Assembly: GCA_050258555.1 (NCBI GenBank)
Contig: JBLMZA010000040.1
Location: forward strand, 16,738-80,737
Direction of reading: 5' to 3'
DNA: 64,000 nt
Source of the DNA: CAISDA01 sp050258555
Lineage (GTDB): Bacteria > Bacteroidota > Ignavibacteria > UBA10030 > UBA8401
The notes beneath the pieces were generated by a model that saw only the letters and a list, made by a program, of their open reading frames with translations, did no database searches and was not told the origin of the DNA. Shown here piece after piece: positions 37,047-46,226 of this stretch (its first letter is position 1; each line of letters begins with the position of its first letter). Made by a program: the position numbers and the translations under genes.

Positions 37047-37750
37047 TCCGACTCGTGTTTGATGATCTTTCCCATCGATTCAACGAACTTCTGCGTCACC
37101 ACGCGGGGACGCGTGATCGCGGTGCCGACGACCACGGCATAGGCGCCGCATTCAAGCGCCTGCCGGGCCTGGGCCGGCGTCCAGATCCGCCCCTCTGCAA
37201 TAACGGGCACAGAAACGGCGCGCACGAGGCTCTTCACGAGATCATAGTCGGGCTCGTCGGTCGCATGCCCTTCGGTTTCGGCCGTATATCCGGAAAGCGT
37301 CGTGGCAACGATATCGGCGCCCGCCTCGGCCGCGGCGACGCCTTCCTCGAATGTCGAACAGTCGGCCATGAGCGGAACGCCGTAGCGTTTCCGCACTTCG
37401 GCAAAAAAGTCCCTGCCGTCCATGCCGTTGGGCCGGATACGCGCCGTGGCATCGAGCGCGATGATCTGCGCACCCGAGGCGATGACGGCATCGACATCCG
37501 AAAAATCGGGGGTGATGAGCACCCAGCCGTCGGCATAGGCGCCCTTGGTGATGCCGATGACCGGCAGCGAGACGCTGCGGCAGATGGCGGAAATGTTCAC
37601 TGTTCCCTGCGCGCGGATGCCGCGGGCGCCGCCCATTTCGGCCGCGCGCGCAAAGAGCGCGAGGTATTCCGGATGATTGAACGGGTCGGTGCCTTCGGAT
37701 TGGCACGAGACGATCAGGCCGGATTTTAATGATTCGATGTCTTTATGCAT
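37043..37750 (-). CDS. nanE: N-acetylmannosamine-6-phosphate 2-epimerase
   Basis: TIM-barrel epimerase interconverting ManNAc-6-P and GlcNAc-6-P in sialic acid or ManNAc catabolism. The 235-residue protein has the family hallmarks: GLIVSCQSE, RAQGTVNISAI, IGITKGAY, IIALDATARIRP, MADCSTFEEG and TTLSGYTAET, ending with an EGRIWTPAQA phosphate loop. ATG 37750 was chosen; the frame upstream of it only reads through an intergenic hairpin. No sialate lyase (nanA) or ManNAc kinase (nanK) is in the window. It is embedded between two FAD oxidoreductase genes. Confidence 0.93.
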   Translation of the reverse strand: MHKDIESLKSGLIVSCQSEGTDPFNHPEYLALFARAAEMGGARGIRAQGTVNISAICRSVSLPVIGITKGAYADGWVLITPDFSDVDAVIASGAQIIALDATARIRPNGMDGRDFFAEVRKRYGVPLMADCSTFEEGVAAAEAGADIVATTLSGYTAETEGHATDEPDYDLVKSLVRAVSVPVIAEGRIWTPAQARQALECGAYAVVVGTAITRPRVVTQKFVESMGKIIKHESE

Positions 37751-37778
37751 TCGTTTCTCAAATTTTGCTTTTTCTTTT

Positions 37779-37797
37779 GCACGCCCGAAGGGCGTGC
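37779..37797. repeat. Intra-operon hairpin before nanE
   Basis: GCACGCCC-GAA-GGGCGTGC is a perfect 8-bp inverted repeat, just after the FAD-oxidoreductase stop and 29 bp before the nanE ATG. On the minus strand it is followed by AAAAGAAAAAGC, not Ts, so it does not look like a terminator. It may stabilise the upstream mRNA or set differential expression. Confidence 0.6.
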
Positions 37798-37810
37798 CGG
37801 ATATTAGCAT

Positions 37811-38926
37811 CTACAACGAGACGGCGAGAAATCCCGCCGTCTCTCCCAACGCCATGCTCGCGGGCTGATTGTTCGTGGAATACAAGAGCTCCGGCGCCAG
37901 CAGCAGCCGTCCGGTCAAGAGCACATTGTTGACGCAGGTGGCGCGCATGGCGTTGCTGGTAATGAGCGTCGTCTCTTCGGGCGATCCCGGAACGGCCACG
38001 CTGATTTCCTCATCGTCGAATTCGCGCTGCCGCCTGCTGTCGAACAGGCGCGTCGAATGGAATCCGATCTGCGGGGCGGCGGCTCCGCGCTGCGCCTGAG
38101 CAAAGCCGGGCATCGCGGCGCGCAGGAACTTCTCCGCCGCCGGCAGGAGGCTCTGCGCCTTCAGTTCCGCCCGTGTGAGTCCGTCGATCGTGAGCACATC
38201 GTCGCCGGGAAGCATGATCATGCTCACGATTGCGCTCGAGGGAATGATGCCCTCGTTGATTTCAATCGTCGTGCGCGGATGAAGCAGGGGCGATGAGGCG
38301 CGCCACTCATCCTGCGCCTGCGCAATGCGCTCGCGGGCATAGTAGAGCGAATGGGTCAGCGCCGCACAATCGACATTGATCATGCTGAAATTGTACGAGA
38401 CCGGATCGCCCGACAGGCTGAACGGCTCGCCGCAGGAAGCGGCAAGATCCCCGTTGCCTGTGGCATCGATAAAGACATCGGCGTCGATCTGCACAGCTCC
38501 TTCGCGGCACTGCACGATGATCGATGTGACATGGGCATGCGAGACCGATGCGCTCAGGAAATGCGTATGCAGAAGCAGATCGGCGCCCGCATCGAGCACG
38601 AGCTCCTGCAGACAGGATTTCAGCGTCTCCACGTCGAACATGACCGTGAACGTCTGGTCCCCGGCGATCTTGCGGCAGCCTGACGCGATCTCGAGCTTGT
38701 TGATGATCTCGGCGGCGACAGACGGCGCGAATGAAGGTTCGTCGTAAAGCAATCCTTTCCACGGCGCAAACATCGCTGTCGTGGCCATGCCGCCGAGAAA
38801 TCCGTATTTTTCGATCAGCAGCGTCTGCCGTCCCGCGCGCGCGGCCGATACCGCCGCACAGACGCCGGCGGGTCCTCCGCCCACGACGACGACGTCGCGG
38901 CGTTCATGTCTCACAATTGGTGCCAT
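37811..38926 (-). CDS. FAD-dependent oxidoreductase (FAD_oxidored family), second of two
   Basis: A 371-residue flavoprotein with DVVVVGGGPAGVCAAVSAARAG at the N-terminus, then EKYGFLGGMATTAMFAPW, FIDATGNGDLAASCGEP, and a C-terminal TGRLLLAPELLYSTNNQPA stretch. It is a paralogue of the protein at 35730-37046 but shorter, and its C-terminal FAD-loop sequence differs. Substrate unknown. ATG 38926 gives a normal flavoprotein N-terminus. It starts 14 bp after the methyltransferase stop, so it belongs to the same transcript. Confidence 0.88.
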   Translation of the reverse strand: MAPIVRHERRDVVVVGGGPAGVCAAVSAARAGRQTLLIEKYGFLGGMATTAMFAPWKGLLYDEPSFAPSVAAEIINKLEIASGCRKIAGDQTFTVMFDVETLKSCLQELVLDAGADLLLHTHFLSASVSHAHVTSIIVQCREGAVQIDADVFIDATGNGDLAASCGEPFSLSGDPVSYNFSMINVDCAALTHSLYYARERIAQAQDEWRASSPLLHPRTTIEINEGIIPSSAIVSMIMLPGDDVLTIDGLTRAELKAQSLLPAAEKFLRAAMPGFAQAQRGAAAPQIGFHSTRLFDSRRQREFDDEEISVAVPGSPEETTLITSNAMRATCVNNVLLTGRLLLAPELLYSTNNQPASMALGETAGFLAVSL

Positions 38927-38940
38927 AGCAGCCCGGTTTG

Positions 38941-39801
38941 TTAAACAGCGATTCTGAAGCGTTGATGGGTCTGCGTTCCAATGCAGCAGAGTCCCATATC
39001 GAACATGTCGGCCGATAAACGGACGCGTGGATGGCGCTCGAGCGCCTTCCACGCCTCATGCATCTCTTTCGACCATGCAATATCATCGAAGATGACGATC
39101 GCGTTGTCGGCAAGCGACGGAACGATCGTTTCAAAGTAGCGGAGCGTCGAGGGACCGTCATGGTGCCCGTCGATGAAGACCATCTGAATTTCCTTTGCGC
39201 TCTCGAGCACGCACGGCAGCACATCCTGAAATCGGCCCGGGACAACCTCGATGGACGGCAGGCCGAGTTCGTCGAAATTTCTCCTCGATGCCTTCGCCAG
39301 CGACTCCGCGCCCTCGATCGTGATCAGCCTTCCCTTTCCGTTCAGCGCGAGCGCCGCACCGATATAGGCGCCGGAAATGCCGAGGCACGTGCCCAGTTCG
39401 ATGCATGTGCACGGAGCGAACGCACGGACCAGCCTGAAGAGGAACAGCGACCACTTGGGCGGCTTGCTCGACGACCGGCAGAGCTCGCCCATGCGACGCA
39501 CGATGACGCGGCCCTTGTACATCTCGTCGTCGGAAAGTTTTTTCAGCGGCGACTGCGCGCCGTAATCCGCGATCTCGAGCATTTCATCGGAGCGGTTCAT
39601 CGATGCGCGCAGCGACTCGATGCGCTCGCGCCATACGGCTTCCTCCGGCAGAAGATGTCCATCACGCACATCGCTGATGACCGAGGCGAGCATCCGCGAA
39701 ACCCCTCCGTCCGCATTCAGCCGGTCGAGCTCTCTTCCGTTGGCAAAACGGGCATGAAAGGGATGATGGATATCATTCCACACAGACTGATAGCAGATCA
39801 T
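38941..39801 (-). CDS. Class I SAM-dependent methyltransferase
   Basis: A 286-residue protein with the Methyltransf_24-type Rossmann fold: SAM motif CIELGTCLGISGAYIGAAL, acidic end LITIEGAE, MVFIDGHHDG and NAIVIFDDIAW. The N-terminal 100 residues are helical and not recognised. Related proteins often modify small molecules or surface sugars. ATG 39801 lies 14 bp downstream of the permease stop. Its place between a permease and sugar-type enzymes is unusual, and its substrate is unknown. Confidence 0.85.
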   Translation of the reverse strand: MICYQSVWNDIHHPFHARFANGRELDRLNADGGVSRMLASVISDVRDGHLLPEEAVWRERIESLRASMNRSDEMLEIADYGAQSPLKKLSDDEMYKGRVIVRRMGELCRSSSKPPKWSLFLFRLVRAFAPCTCIELGTCLGISGAYIGAALALNGKGRLITIEGAESLAKASRRNFDELGLPSIEVVPGRFQDVLPCVLESAKEIQMVFIDGHHDGPSTLRYFETIVPSLADNAIVIFDDIAWSKEMHEAWKALERHPRVRLSADMFDMGLCCIGTQTHQRFRIAV

Positions 39802-39815
39802 AGGATGTGCCGCTG

Positions 39816-41297
39816 TTAGTAAAATAGCACGACGCCCACAAGCAGTCCGATGAACGCCAGCCCCCACATATAGGGCAGCGTCCTCCAGAGGATTGCCTGT
39901 ACGTCCAGTTTCAGTTCATTGGCCAGCCAGACATTCTGCGTATTGGTCGGATCGCACACGCCCTGCACCTGTCCGACCGACAGAAGCATCGCCATGATCG
40001 CCGCACCAGAAATTTTTCCGGTGGCCATCATCACCGCCGCCAGTCCGTAACCGAGTCCCCACACGTTCAGCGGTCCCCGGTAGAGCGCCAGCGGAGCCGC
40101 GATCGTGAATGCCGCAAGATACCAGACCCATGTGGTCGGAATTGTCGAGGCAATCAGCGGACGAAGATAGCCGATGACAGGCCATTCGGCGCCGCCATGC
40201 AGCTGCGCATACCCGGACGGTCCGATGATCGCATTCAACAGCATGCCGATGCCGAACATGAGCAGCACGGCGGGAATGACGCTCGCGCTGCCTTCGATCA
40301 CCGCCTGCGTCAGCAGGTTCAGGCTGCCCTTGCGCAGCGTGACGATGTAGCCGTAAACCACCGCGATCAGAAACGCGGAGATGAAATTCACCTGGTAGAC
40401 CAGTATCAGAATCAGCGGCAGTATCGGAATCAGATACGCGTACCATTGGACGGGCCGCACCGACTGCGGCGCCTTCCGCTTCCTGACGAGATCCGAGACG
40501 ATATGGATTGCCGCGGCCGCGCCGATGGCCAGCAGGATGTATTCCAGCCCGGTGCCGATGACGGCAAGCGCCTGAGAGCCGATGGCATCGACCTGTTCGG
40601 CGGGCAATTGGCGTGCCACAAGCGTAAGGGCGGCTGCCGAGGCCACGCCGACGCCCGCACGGATGAAGTATTTCCTGAGCGAACGGATCTGCCGCGCGCG
40701 CCACAATTCGACCGTCATGAAGACGAGCGCCATCACGAATGCGGCGGCAAACAGCAGCAGCGCGTAATTGCGCACCGTCGGCACATCCAGGTGCATCACG
40801 CCGATATAAACCGCCCAGTTGCCGGCATTGAGAATGCCTCCGGCGCTGAGCCCGATCAGAAACAATCCGCCGGCGATCATCGGCGTCATGCCGACCGAGG
40901 CCATGATCGGAAGCACGACGGTCGCCACCATGATGATCGCGCCGAGTCCGCCGAGCGTCGTGAAGAGCGTGATGATCAGGATGAGCATGATCAGTCCCAC
41001 TTTCCATGGATCATCGCCCGCAAGTTCCGCGCCCATCTTGATGAGGCTTTCGGCAACGCCGGTCTTCTGCAGAAAAAAGCTCAGCATGCCTCCGAACATT
41101 GTGATCGTCGCCGCTTCCGCAAGCCGGAGCGCCCCGTTGCCGATGACATCCGAAAGAATGCTGCTCAAAGGGATGCCGCCCACGGCTGCAATGGCGATGG
41201 CCATGAGCGGAAGCGCAAGCAGTACGGGAAGCTTGCGCCGGAACATCAATACAGCCATCACGCCGAAGATCGCAAGAAGGAGGAATCCGGTCATCAT
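39816..41297 (-). CDS. Ion-transporter-superfamily permease (citrate/gluconate-like)
   Basis: A 493-residue membrane protein with about 12-13 hydrophobic segments and the layout of the IT superfamily (CitM/GntP/DcuC-like). It has a GGLGAIIMVATVVLPIMASVG re-entrant-like region in the first half and a VCDPTNTQNVWLANEL stretch near the end. These carriers move organic acids or sugar acids with H+ or Na+. The substrate is not predictable from sequence alone. Its ATG overlaps the pgi stop (ATGA), so it is coupled to pgi. It may import the substrate processed by the downstream nanE/FAD-oxidoreductase genes. Confidence 0.82.
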   Translation of the reverse strand: MMTGFLLLAIFGVMAVLMFRRKLPVLLALPLMAIAIAAVGGIPLSSILSDVIGNGALRLAEAATITMFGGMLSFFLQKTGVAESLIKMGAELAGDDPWKVGLIMLILIITLFTTLGGLGAIIMVATVVLPIMASVGMTPMIAGGLFLIGLSAGGILNAGNWAVYIGVMHLDVPTVRNYALLLFAAAFVMALVFMTVELWRARQIRSLRKYFIRAGVGVASAAALTLVARQLPAEQVDAIGSQALAVIGTGLEYILLAIGAAAAIHIVSDLVRKRKAPQSVRPVQWYAYLIPILPLILILVYQVNFISAFLIAVVYGYIVTLRKGSLNLLTQAVIEGSASVIPAVLLMFGIGMLLNAIIGPSGYAQLHGGAEWPVIGYLRPLIASTIPTTWVWYLAAFTIAAPLALYRGPLNVWGLGYGLAAVMMATGKISGAAIMAMLLSVGQVQGVCDPTNTQNVWLANELKLDVQAILWRTLPYMWGLAFIGLLVGVVLFY

Positions 41298-43009
41298 GAG
41301 ATCATCGCCTCGATCTGCTTCAGTCCCTTTTCAATGGCGGAGTTCAGATGGATCTGGGCCAGTCGGAACGAGCGCGATGCAAGCGACCGGTAGTCTCCGA
41401 GCGCCTGCGCGTTCTTCAGCACTTCGAACGAAAACTGCTCGCCGGGAATCTTCGCGTCGCACGATTCGTCGGCGGTGATCATCAGGAAGATGCCGTTGGG
41501 GCGCCCCCCCTTGTGCAATTGTCCCGTCGAATGCAGGTAGCGCGGGCCGAAGCCGAGCGTGACGGCGCAGCCGCTGACTTCGCGTATTTTCTCGCGTATG
41601 CCGCGCAGCCGCTCGACGTTCGCATCGTTCTGATCGACGTAGGCGAGAATGGCGATGTAATCGTAGCCGGGCGATGCCGTCAAATGAGCGGCAAGCAGCT
41701 TCGCGAAATCGTCGCTCTTGGCCGCGGTCAGCAGCTGCTTCGAGTAATCGGCTTCACACATCAGCTCGAGCGCGTTGCGCTGGGCAAGGACGGGCTTTGC
41801 CGGAAGCGTGCCGGTGGATTTGAACTCTTCGATCACGCGGACGGTGTTGTCCTTGCTTTCCTTCACATTCGGCTCATCGAACGGATTGATGTTCATCACG
41901 ACGCCCGCAACGGCCGTCGCAAATTCCCAGCGGAAGAATTCGCCGCCCAGTCCGTATTCATCCTCGATCACCACAGAGATGCATGGTCTTCCGTCGTCGA
42001 TGAGCGCCTTCATGAGCGGCTCGAACGAGACGGCATCCTTCTGAAGAAGCAGGAACACGAACACGCGGTCGTTCGAATACTTCGACACGCCGCTGAGCTT
42101 CGGGAGCATTTCGCCTTCGATCGGCACGATGCCCTTGCCTTCCTTGCCGGTGCTCTCGGCAATCAGCTGTTCGGTCCAATAGCAGAACGTGCTGATGCCC
42201 GGAGAAGTGATGAACGTGAGCTTGTCCATGCCCGCCTTGTAGGCCTCTCCCATCACCACGCCGATCTTCGCAGCCGCATTGACGCCGAACTGAGTGTCCC
42301 TGCAGCACGCAATCTCGCGTGCCGCGCTGGCCAGAATGCCGGAGATCTCCATGCCGATCACCGCCATCGGCACAAGCCCGAAATAGGACAGCGCCGAGAA
42401 GCGGCCGCCGATATCTCCGGGATTGATGAAGATCTTCCTGAACTGCATCTGCTTCGCGATCGATTCCATTTTCGTATCGGCATCGGTCACCGCCACGAAA
42501 TTCTCGCCGGGATTCTCTTTCGCCTTTCCCACGCAATCATAGAAGTACTGGTAGAACGTGTTCGTCTCGGTCGTGCCGCCCGACTTGCTTGCAACAATGA
42601 ACAGCGTCGTGGCGATATCGATGGCCTGTTCGATCCTCGCGACCGAAGAGGGATTCGTGCTGTCGAGCACGAGCAGCTGCGGAAATCCCGGCGCGGAGCC
42701 GAATGTGGCCCGGCACACATCGGGACAGAGCGAGCTGCCGCCCATTCCGAGCACGACGGCATGCGTGAATCCCGCATTTTTGATTTCCCCGGCAAACGCA
42801 GCCAGCTCGCCCGCACGCGACTGCATGAGCTCGACGCTCGTCAGCCAGCCCAGACGGTTGAGAATCGACTTCCGATGCACCTCCTCTGAGCGCCAGATGG
42901 TGTGATCTTTTTTCCAGAGCCGATTGATGATGTCCTGTTCCTGAAATGCCGACAACGTTGATTGCACCGGCTGCTCGAGACTGCCGATATGAAATGCGAT
43001 TGTTTCCAT
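41294..43009 (-). CDS. Phosphoglucose isomerase of the transaldolase-fusion type, stand-alone
   Basis: A 571-residue glucose-6-phosphate isomerase. It contains two SIS domains, VVLGMGGSSLCPDV, the PGI signature GDIGGRFSALS and a C-terminal YLHSTGQLHKGGRPNG. The sequence, including the tail ALGDYRSLASRSFRLAQIHL, matches the isomerase half of bifunctional transaldolase/PGI proteins rather than E. coli Pgi. The transaldolase half is absent: the protein starts directly METIAFHIG. It heads the operon behind a good promoter and overlaps the permease gene by 4 bp. Confidence 0.88.
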   Translation of the reverse strand: METIAFHIGSLEQPVQSTLSAFQEQDIINRLWKKDHTIWRSEEVHRKSILNRLGWLTSVELMQSRAGELAAFAGEIKNAGFTHAVVLGMGGSSLCPDVCRATFGSAPGFPQLLVLDSTNPSSVARIEQAIDIATTLFIVASKSGGTTETNTFYQYFYDCVGKAKENPGENFVAVTDADTKMESIAKQMQFRKIFINPGDIGGRFSALSYFGLVPMAVIGMEISGILASAAREIACCRDTQFGVNAAAKIGVVMGEAYKAGMDKLTFITSPGISTFCYWTEQLIAESTGKEGKGIVPIEGEMLPKLSGVSKYSNDRVFVFLLLQKDAVSFEPLMKALIDDGRPCISVVIEDEYGLGGEFFRWEFATAVAGVVMNINPFDEPNVKESKDNTVRVIEEFKSTGTLPAKPVLAQRNALELMCEADYSKQLLTAAKSDDFAKLLAAHLTASPGYDYIAILAYVDQNDANVERLRGIREKIREVSGCAVTLGFGPRYLHSTGQLHKGGRPNGIFLMITADESCDAKIPGEQFSFEVLKNAQALGDYRSLASRSFRLAQIHLNSAIEKGLKQIEAMIS

Positions 43010-43053
43010 GAATATGCCTGTTGTGGAAGAGAATTTTCGTTGATAACGGCACT

Positions 43054-43082
43054 AATGTAGGAAAATTTTGATTGTGCATCAA
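43054..43082 (-). promoter_or_regulatory. Predicted sigma70 promoter of the pgi operon
   Basis: Minus strand: TTGATG (43077-43082), 17-bp spacer, TACATT (43054-43059), 45 bp upstream of the pgi ATG. It begins just after the stop codon of the BtuG-like gene. It separates the cobalamin operon from the pgi operon. Confidence 0.55.
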
Positions 43083-43089
43083 CACCTTC

Positions 43090-44181
43090 TCACCACGTGA
43101 GCGACGAGCCGCGGAATGCGATCGTGCCGGGAATGATGCCGGTCTTGAACGTCGTCACCACGCTGCCCGAGGTGCCGTCGTAGAGCGTGACCGTCCCCGC
43201 ACTGACATAATCCATGGCATCGGCCACATAGAGCCTGTTCTTCGCATTTTCGAATGCCATGCCGTTGACGCTGAAGGAGGACATGGGAATGAATGCCGCA
43301 TTGACAACGGACATCGTGGTCGTGGCGATCTTCATGATGCCCGTCTTCACTTTAATAAATGCGAATCCGGTCGCCGTGACGGCCATCTTCGACGGATGAT
43401 CGTACGTGGCCAGAGGAAGCGCAAGCGTGCCGATGACGGCGTTCGTGGCAGGATCGATCCTGACGATCGAACCGGCCGATTCCTTCTGCGGATCGGGATA
43501 GGAGGAGACGCCGTCGCACTTCACGATGAGCTTGTTCTGCGAATCCACCGCGATTTCGCTCGGCGACTTTCCGACCACGATCGTCTTCACGACCGTATCG
43601 GTCGAGGGATCGATCACCGAAACCGTGCTGTCCGCGCCGTAGCCCGAATTGCAGACGTAGACTTTGCCGTTGCAGACGGCGATGCCCTGCGGATTCACGC
43701 CGACGGGGATGCGGTCTTTGACAATGGCGAACGACATCGGATTGAACACAGTCACCGAATTGTCATAGAGATTGGTGACATAGCCTTTCGCGTCGCTGAA
43801 GATCGCGACCTTGAAGGGACTTTTCGATCCGGGAATGGCGATCGTGCCGATCGATTTCAGATTGTCGAGCGACACGACTTCGATCTTCTGGGAATTATTG
43901 ACGACGATGAATCCGTATGATCCCCAGACGACCATGTCGTTGCCGACATCGCCGAGATTGCGCTGGTTGACCGAGGCGAACACATCCTGATAGGTCTTGT
44001 TCGAATCGGGAATAAAGAGCGTGAGCGAGGCGTTGGCCTTGTTGAAATTTCCCTCGTTGACGACGTACACCACCTGAGATGTGCCGATCGAAACGCCCGG
44101 ATCGACAATGGTATTGTCTTTTTTGCATCCGCCAACGGCAAGCAGCAGAAACAGCAACAGAACAGAGGATATATTCTTCAT
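43090..44181 (-). CDS. btuG: BtuG-like surface beta-propeller lipoprotein
   Basis: A 363-residue lipoprotein with lipobox AVGGC (Cys19). The mature protein is a YncE/DUF5074-type seven-bladed propeller (NEGNFNKANASLTLF; NDMVVWGSYGFIVVNNSQKIEV; repeated VNPQGIAVCNGKVYVCNSG). Bacteroides BtuG, which captures cobalamin outside the cell and docks on BtuB, has this same fold and N-terminal pattern. It follows btuB by 43 bp under a cobalamin riboswitch. Assignment rests on fold plus context; the symbol should be read as BtuG-like. Confidence 0.8.
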   Translation of the reverse strand: MKNISSVLLLFLLLAVGGCKKDNTIVDPGVSIGTSQVVYVVNEGNFNKANASLTLFIPDSNKTYQDVFASVNQRNLGDVGNDMVVWGSYGFIVVNNSQKIEVVSLDNLKSIGTIAIPGSKSPFKVAIFSDAKGYVTNLYDNSVTVFNPMSFAIVKDRIPVGVNPQGIAVCNGKVYVCNSGYGADSTVSVIDPSTDTVVKTIVVGKSPSEIAVDSQNKLIVKCDGVSSYPDPQKESAGSIVRIDPATNAVIGTLALPLATYDHPSKMAVTATGFAFIKVKTGIMKIATTTMSVVNAAFIPMSSFSVNGMAFENAKNRLYVADAMDYVSAGTVTLYDGTSGSVVTTFKTGIIPGTIAFRGSSLTW

Positions 44182-44224
44182 GGATTCTCTTTCTTCGATA
44201 TGTGTGAGTGTGAATTGTGGATAA

Positions 44225-46174
44225 TCAATACAGAAATTCCGCCGAGATCCGGAAGCTGCGAAGCGGCATGGGCTGCAGCGCAATGATCTCATAGTCGGCA
44301 TTGAACAGATTGAATACTTCTAGCTTGACTTTGGCCGCCGTGCGGCCGAACACGATCCGATATCCGATATTCGCATCCACCGTCGCGAAGGGATCGAGCG
44401 CATAGAGAGGATTGTTGTCCTCCGTGCTGTAGCGCTGGCCCGTGACCGCCGCGCGGAGCGAGAGCGTGACGCCGGCATAGCGCAGACTGGCGTCGATCGA
44501 TGCCGAAGCCTCGGGAAGAAACGGCAGCTGTTTGCCCGCAGTGGGATCGGACGCCGATTCGGAGTTCTTTTTCACGACGCGCATGATGTTCTGCGTATAG
44601 CCGAGCGTCACGGCATCGTCCAGGAGCGACCAGCGCGCCGAGAGTTCCACTCCCTGCGACTGCACATGGCGGATGTTTTTCGGCGACCAGAGATTGTTCG
44701 CGCCCGGAAGCCAGAGGATCCGGTCGCGCGAGTCGATGTAAAAATAATTTGCCTCGAAATCGACCACGCCGAAGAAGGGCACCGTGGAGAGCACTCCGGC
44801 ATCGACGCTCAGCGAATGCTCGGGAACGAGATCGGGATTGCCTCCCGTCTTCCAGTAGAGCTCGTTGAATGTCGGCACGCGGAAATTCTTCCCGATGCTC
44901 GCCCTCAGGCGCAGTGCGTCGAAGTCCTCGATGCCGGCATTGAACCCGACTTTCGGATTCACCGACGTGCCCACATCCGAAAACCGGTCGAGCCGTATGC
45001 TCGGAAACACGGTGAGCTCCAGCGGAAGGCCCGCCTGGAACTTCAGCGCATGCGTCGATGAAAGGAATGCGCTCAGCTGGGTGCGTGCCGTGCTTCGCAC
45101 TTCGCTCGAGACGATCCAGGCGTGGACCAGTTCCGCGCCCACGGCGAGCGAGTGTCCTGCCCCGAGCGATGTTTCATACTGCGGAGCGAGCATGGCGCTG
45201 CGGTTCACATAGTAATACAGCGCCGGCTTGCCTCCGGAAAGGAGCGACGGATCGCTGTAATGCTGCTCCCAGTAATGGAAGTTTGAATGGACGGAGAGAC
45301 GCGATTCATCGGAAGGCTTCCACTCGGTGCCCAGCTGTGCGAAGTAATCGCCGTCCAGAAGCCGAGCCGCTCCCCCGGTATTGAATGCGGAAGTGAGTGC
45401 CGATGGGGTGCCGCGGTCGGATTTCGTATAGCGTATGGACGCGGAAGAATTCATCGTCTCGCCGGTTTTCAGCGATGCGGCAACATCGGCAAGCGCAATC
45501 GCATAATCCGCATTCGTGCGCTGCAGAAGCTGACGTTTCGCTCCGTCATGAAACCAGCAATCGAACATGTTCGAGGACTGCTCGTTCCGATACGTCCCCT
45601 TCAGCGAGTAGCGCTCGGTTCCCCCGTTCATCGACAGCTGGTAGTGCTGGTAGCCGTACGATCCGCCGCCTGCCTGCACCGAGGCATGCATGCCCGGCTC
45701 AGGCTTCTTCGTGACGATATTCACCACGCCTCCCACCGCATCGGCACCGAAGAGCGAGGAATACCCTCCGCGCGCCACTTCGATGCGCTCGACATCGGCG
45801 GCGGGAAAAATTCCGAGATCCACCTGCCCGTTCTGGAAGTTGGTGTACCGCTGACCGTCCACCAGGATGAGCGTGTATTCCGGACCCATCCCGCGCGCTG
45901 AAATGGTCTGGAGCGATCCGGAGGCGCCGTACGTCTTCATGAAGACGCCGGGCGCGCCCTGCAGTATGTCCGAGACGCTCGAGCCGTTCGACAGTTCGAT
46001 CGCCTGTTGGCCGATCACGGACACCGATGACGGAAGCGTCTTCACATCGGCGCTCATGCGGCTGCCGGTGACGGTGACTTCGTTCATCCGGTAGACGCGC
46101 GCGGAATCGGCGGCGTCATCATCGGCGACTGCCGAGGCGGGAATGATCAGAGCAAGAAAGAGTAAGAGTCTCAT
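44225..46174 (-). CDS. btuB: TonB-dependent cobalamin receptor
   Basis: A 649-residue outer-membrane receptor. The signal peptide is residues 1-19 (MRLLLFLALIIPASAVA). The TonB-box region is RMNEVTVTGSRM. The plug contains ADVERIEVARGGYSSLFGADA and GGVVNIVTKKPE, and the barrel ends SFRISAEFLY. A cobalamin riboswitch with an intrinsic terminator lies directly upstream, giving strong evidence for B12 or corrinoid uptake. The ATG at 46174 has no Shine-Dalgarno, as is common in Bacteroidota. The downstream gene is a BtuG-like propeller lipoprotein. Confidence 0.92.
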   Translation of the reverse strand: MRLLLFLALIIPASAVADDDAADSARVYRMNEVTVTGSRMSADVKTLPSSVSVIGQQAIELSNGSSVSDILQGAPGVFMKTYGASGSLQTISARGMGPEYTLILVDGQRYTNFQNGQVDLGIFPAADVERIEVARGGYSSLFGADAVGGVVNIVTKKPEPGMHASVQAGGGSYGYQHYQLSMNGGTERYSLKGTYRNEQSSNMFDCWFHDGAKRQLLQRTNADYAIALADVAASLKTGETMNSSASIRYTKSDRGTPSALTSAFNTGGAARLLDGDYFAQLGTEWKPSDESRLSVHSNFHYWEQHYSDPSLLSGGKPALYYYVNRSAMLAPQYETSLGAGHSLAVGAELVHAWIVSSEVRSTARTQLSAFLSSTHALKFQAGLPLELTVFPSIRLDRFSDVGTSVNPKVGFNAGIEDFDALRLRASIGKNFRVPTFNELYWKTGGNPDLVPEHSLSVDAGVLSTVPFFGVVDFEANYFYIDSRDRILWLPGANNLWSPKNIRHVQSQGVELSARWSLLDDAVTLGYTQNIMRVVKKNSESASDPTAGKQLPFLPEASASIDASLRYAGVTLSLRAAVTGQRYSTEDNNPLYALDPFATVDANIGYRIVFGRTAAKVKLEVFNLFNADYEIIALQPMPLRSFRISAEFLY

Positions 46175-46183
46175 AAGTTGTTT

Positions 46184-46222
46184 AAAAAAACAAACCCCAA
46201 TATCCGCGTGCGAACATTGGGG
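46184..46222 (-). terminator. Riboswitch-controlled terminator before btuB
   Basis: Minus strand: CCCCAAT (46216-46222), a 14-nt loop, ATTGGGG (46195-46201), then TTTGTTTTTTT. It ends 9 nt before the btuB ATG, so premature termination would silence btuB and btuG. This is the natural off-state of the cobalamin riboswitch upstream. Confidence 0.82.
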
Positions 46223-46226
46223 CATG

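Noticed and set aside
41348..42889. Plus-strand open frame of 513 codons
   Set aside because: Antisense to the phosphoglucose isomerase; composition is Arg/His-rich, as expected of a shadow frame.
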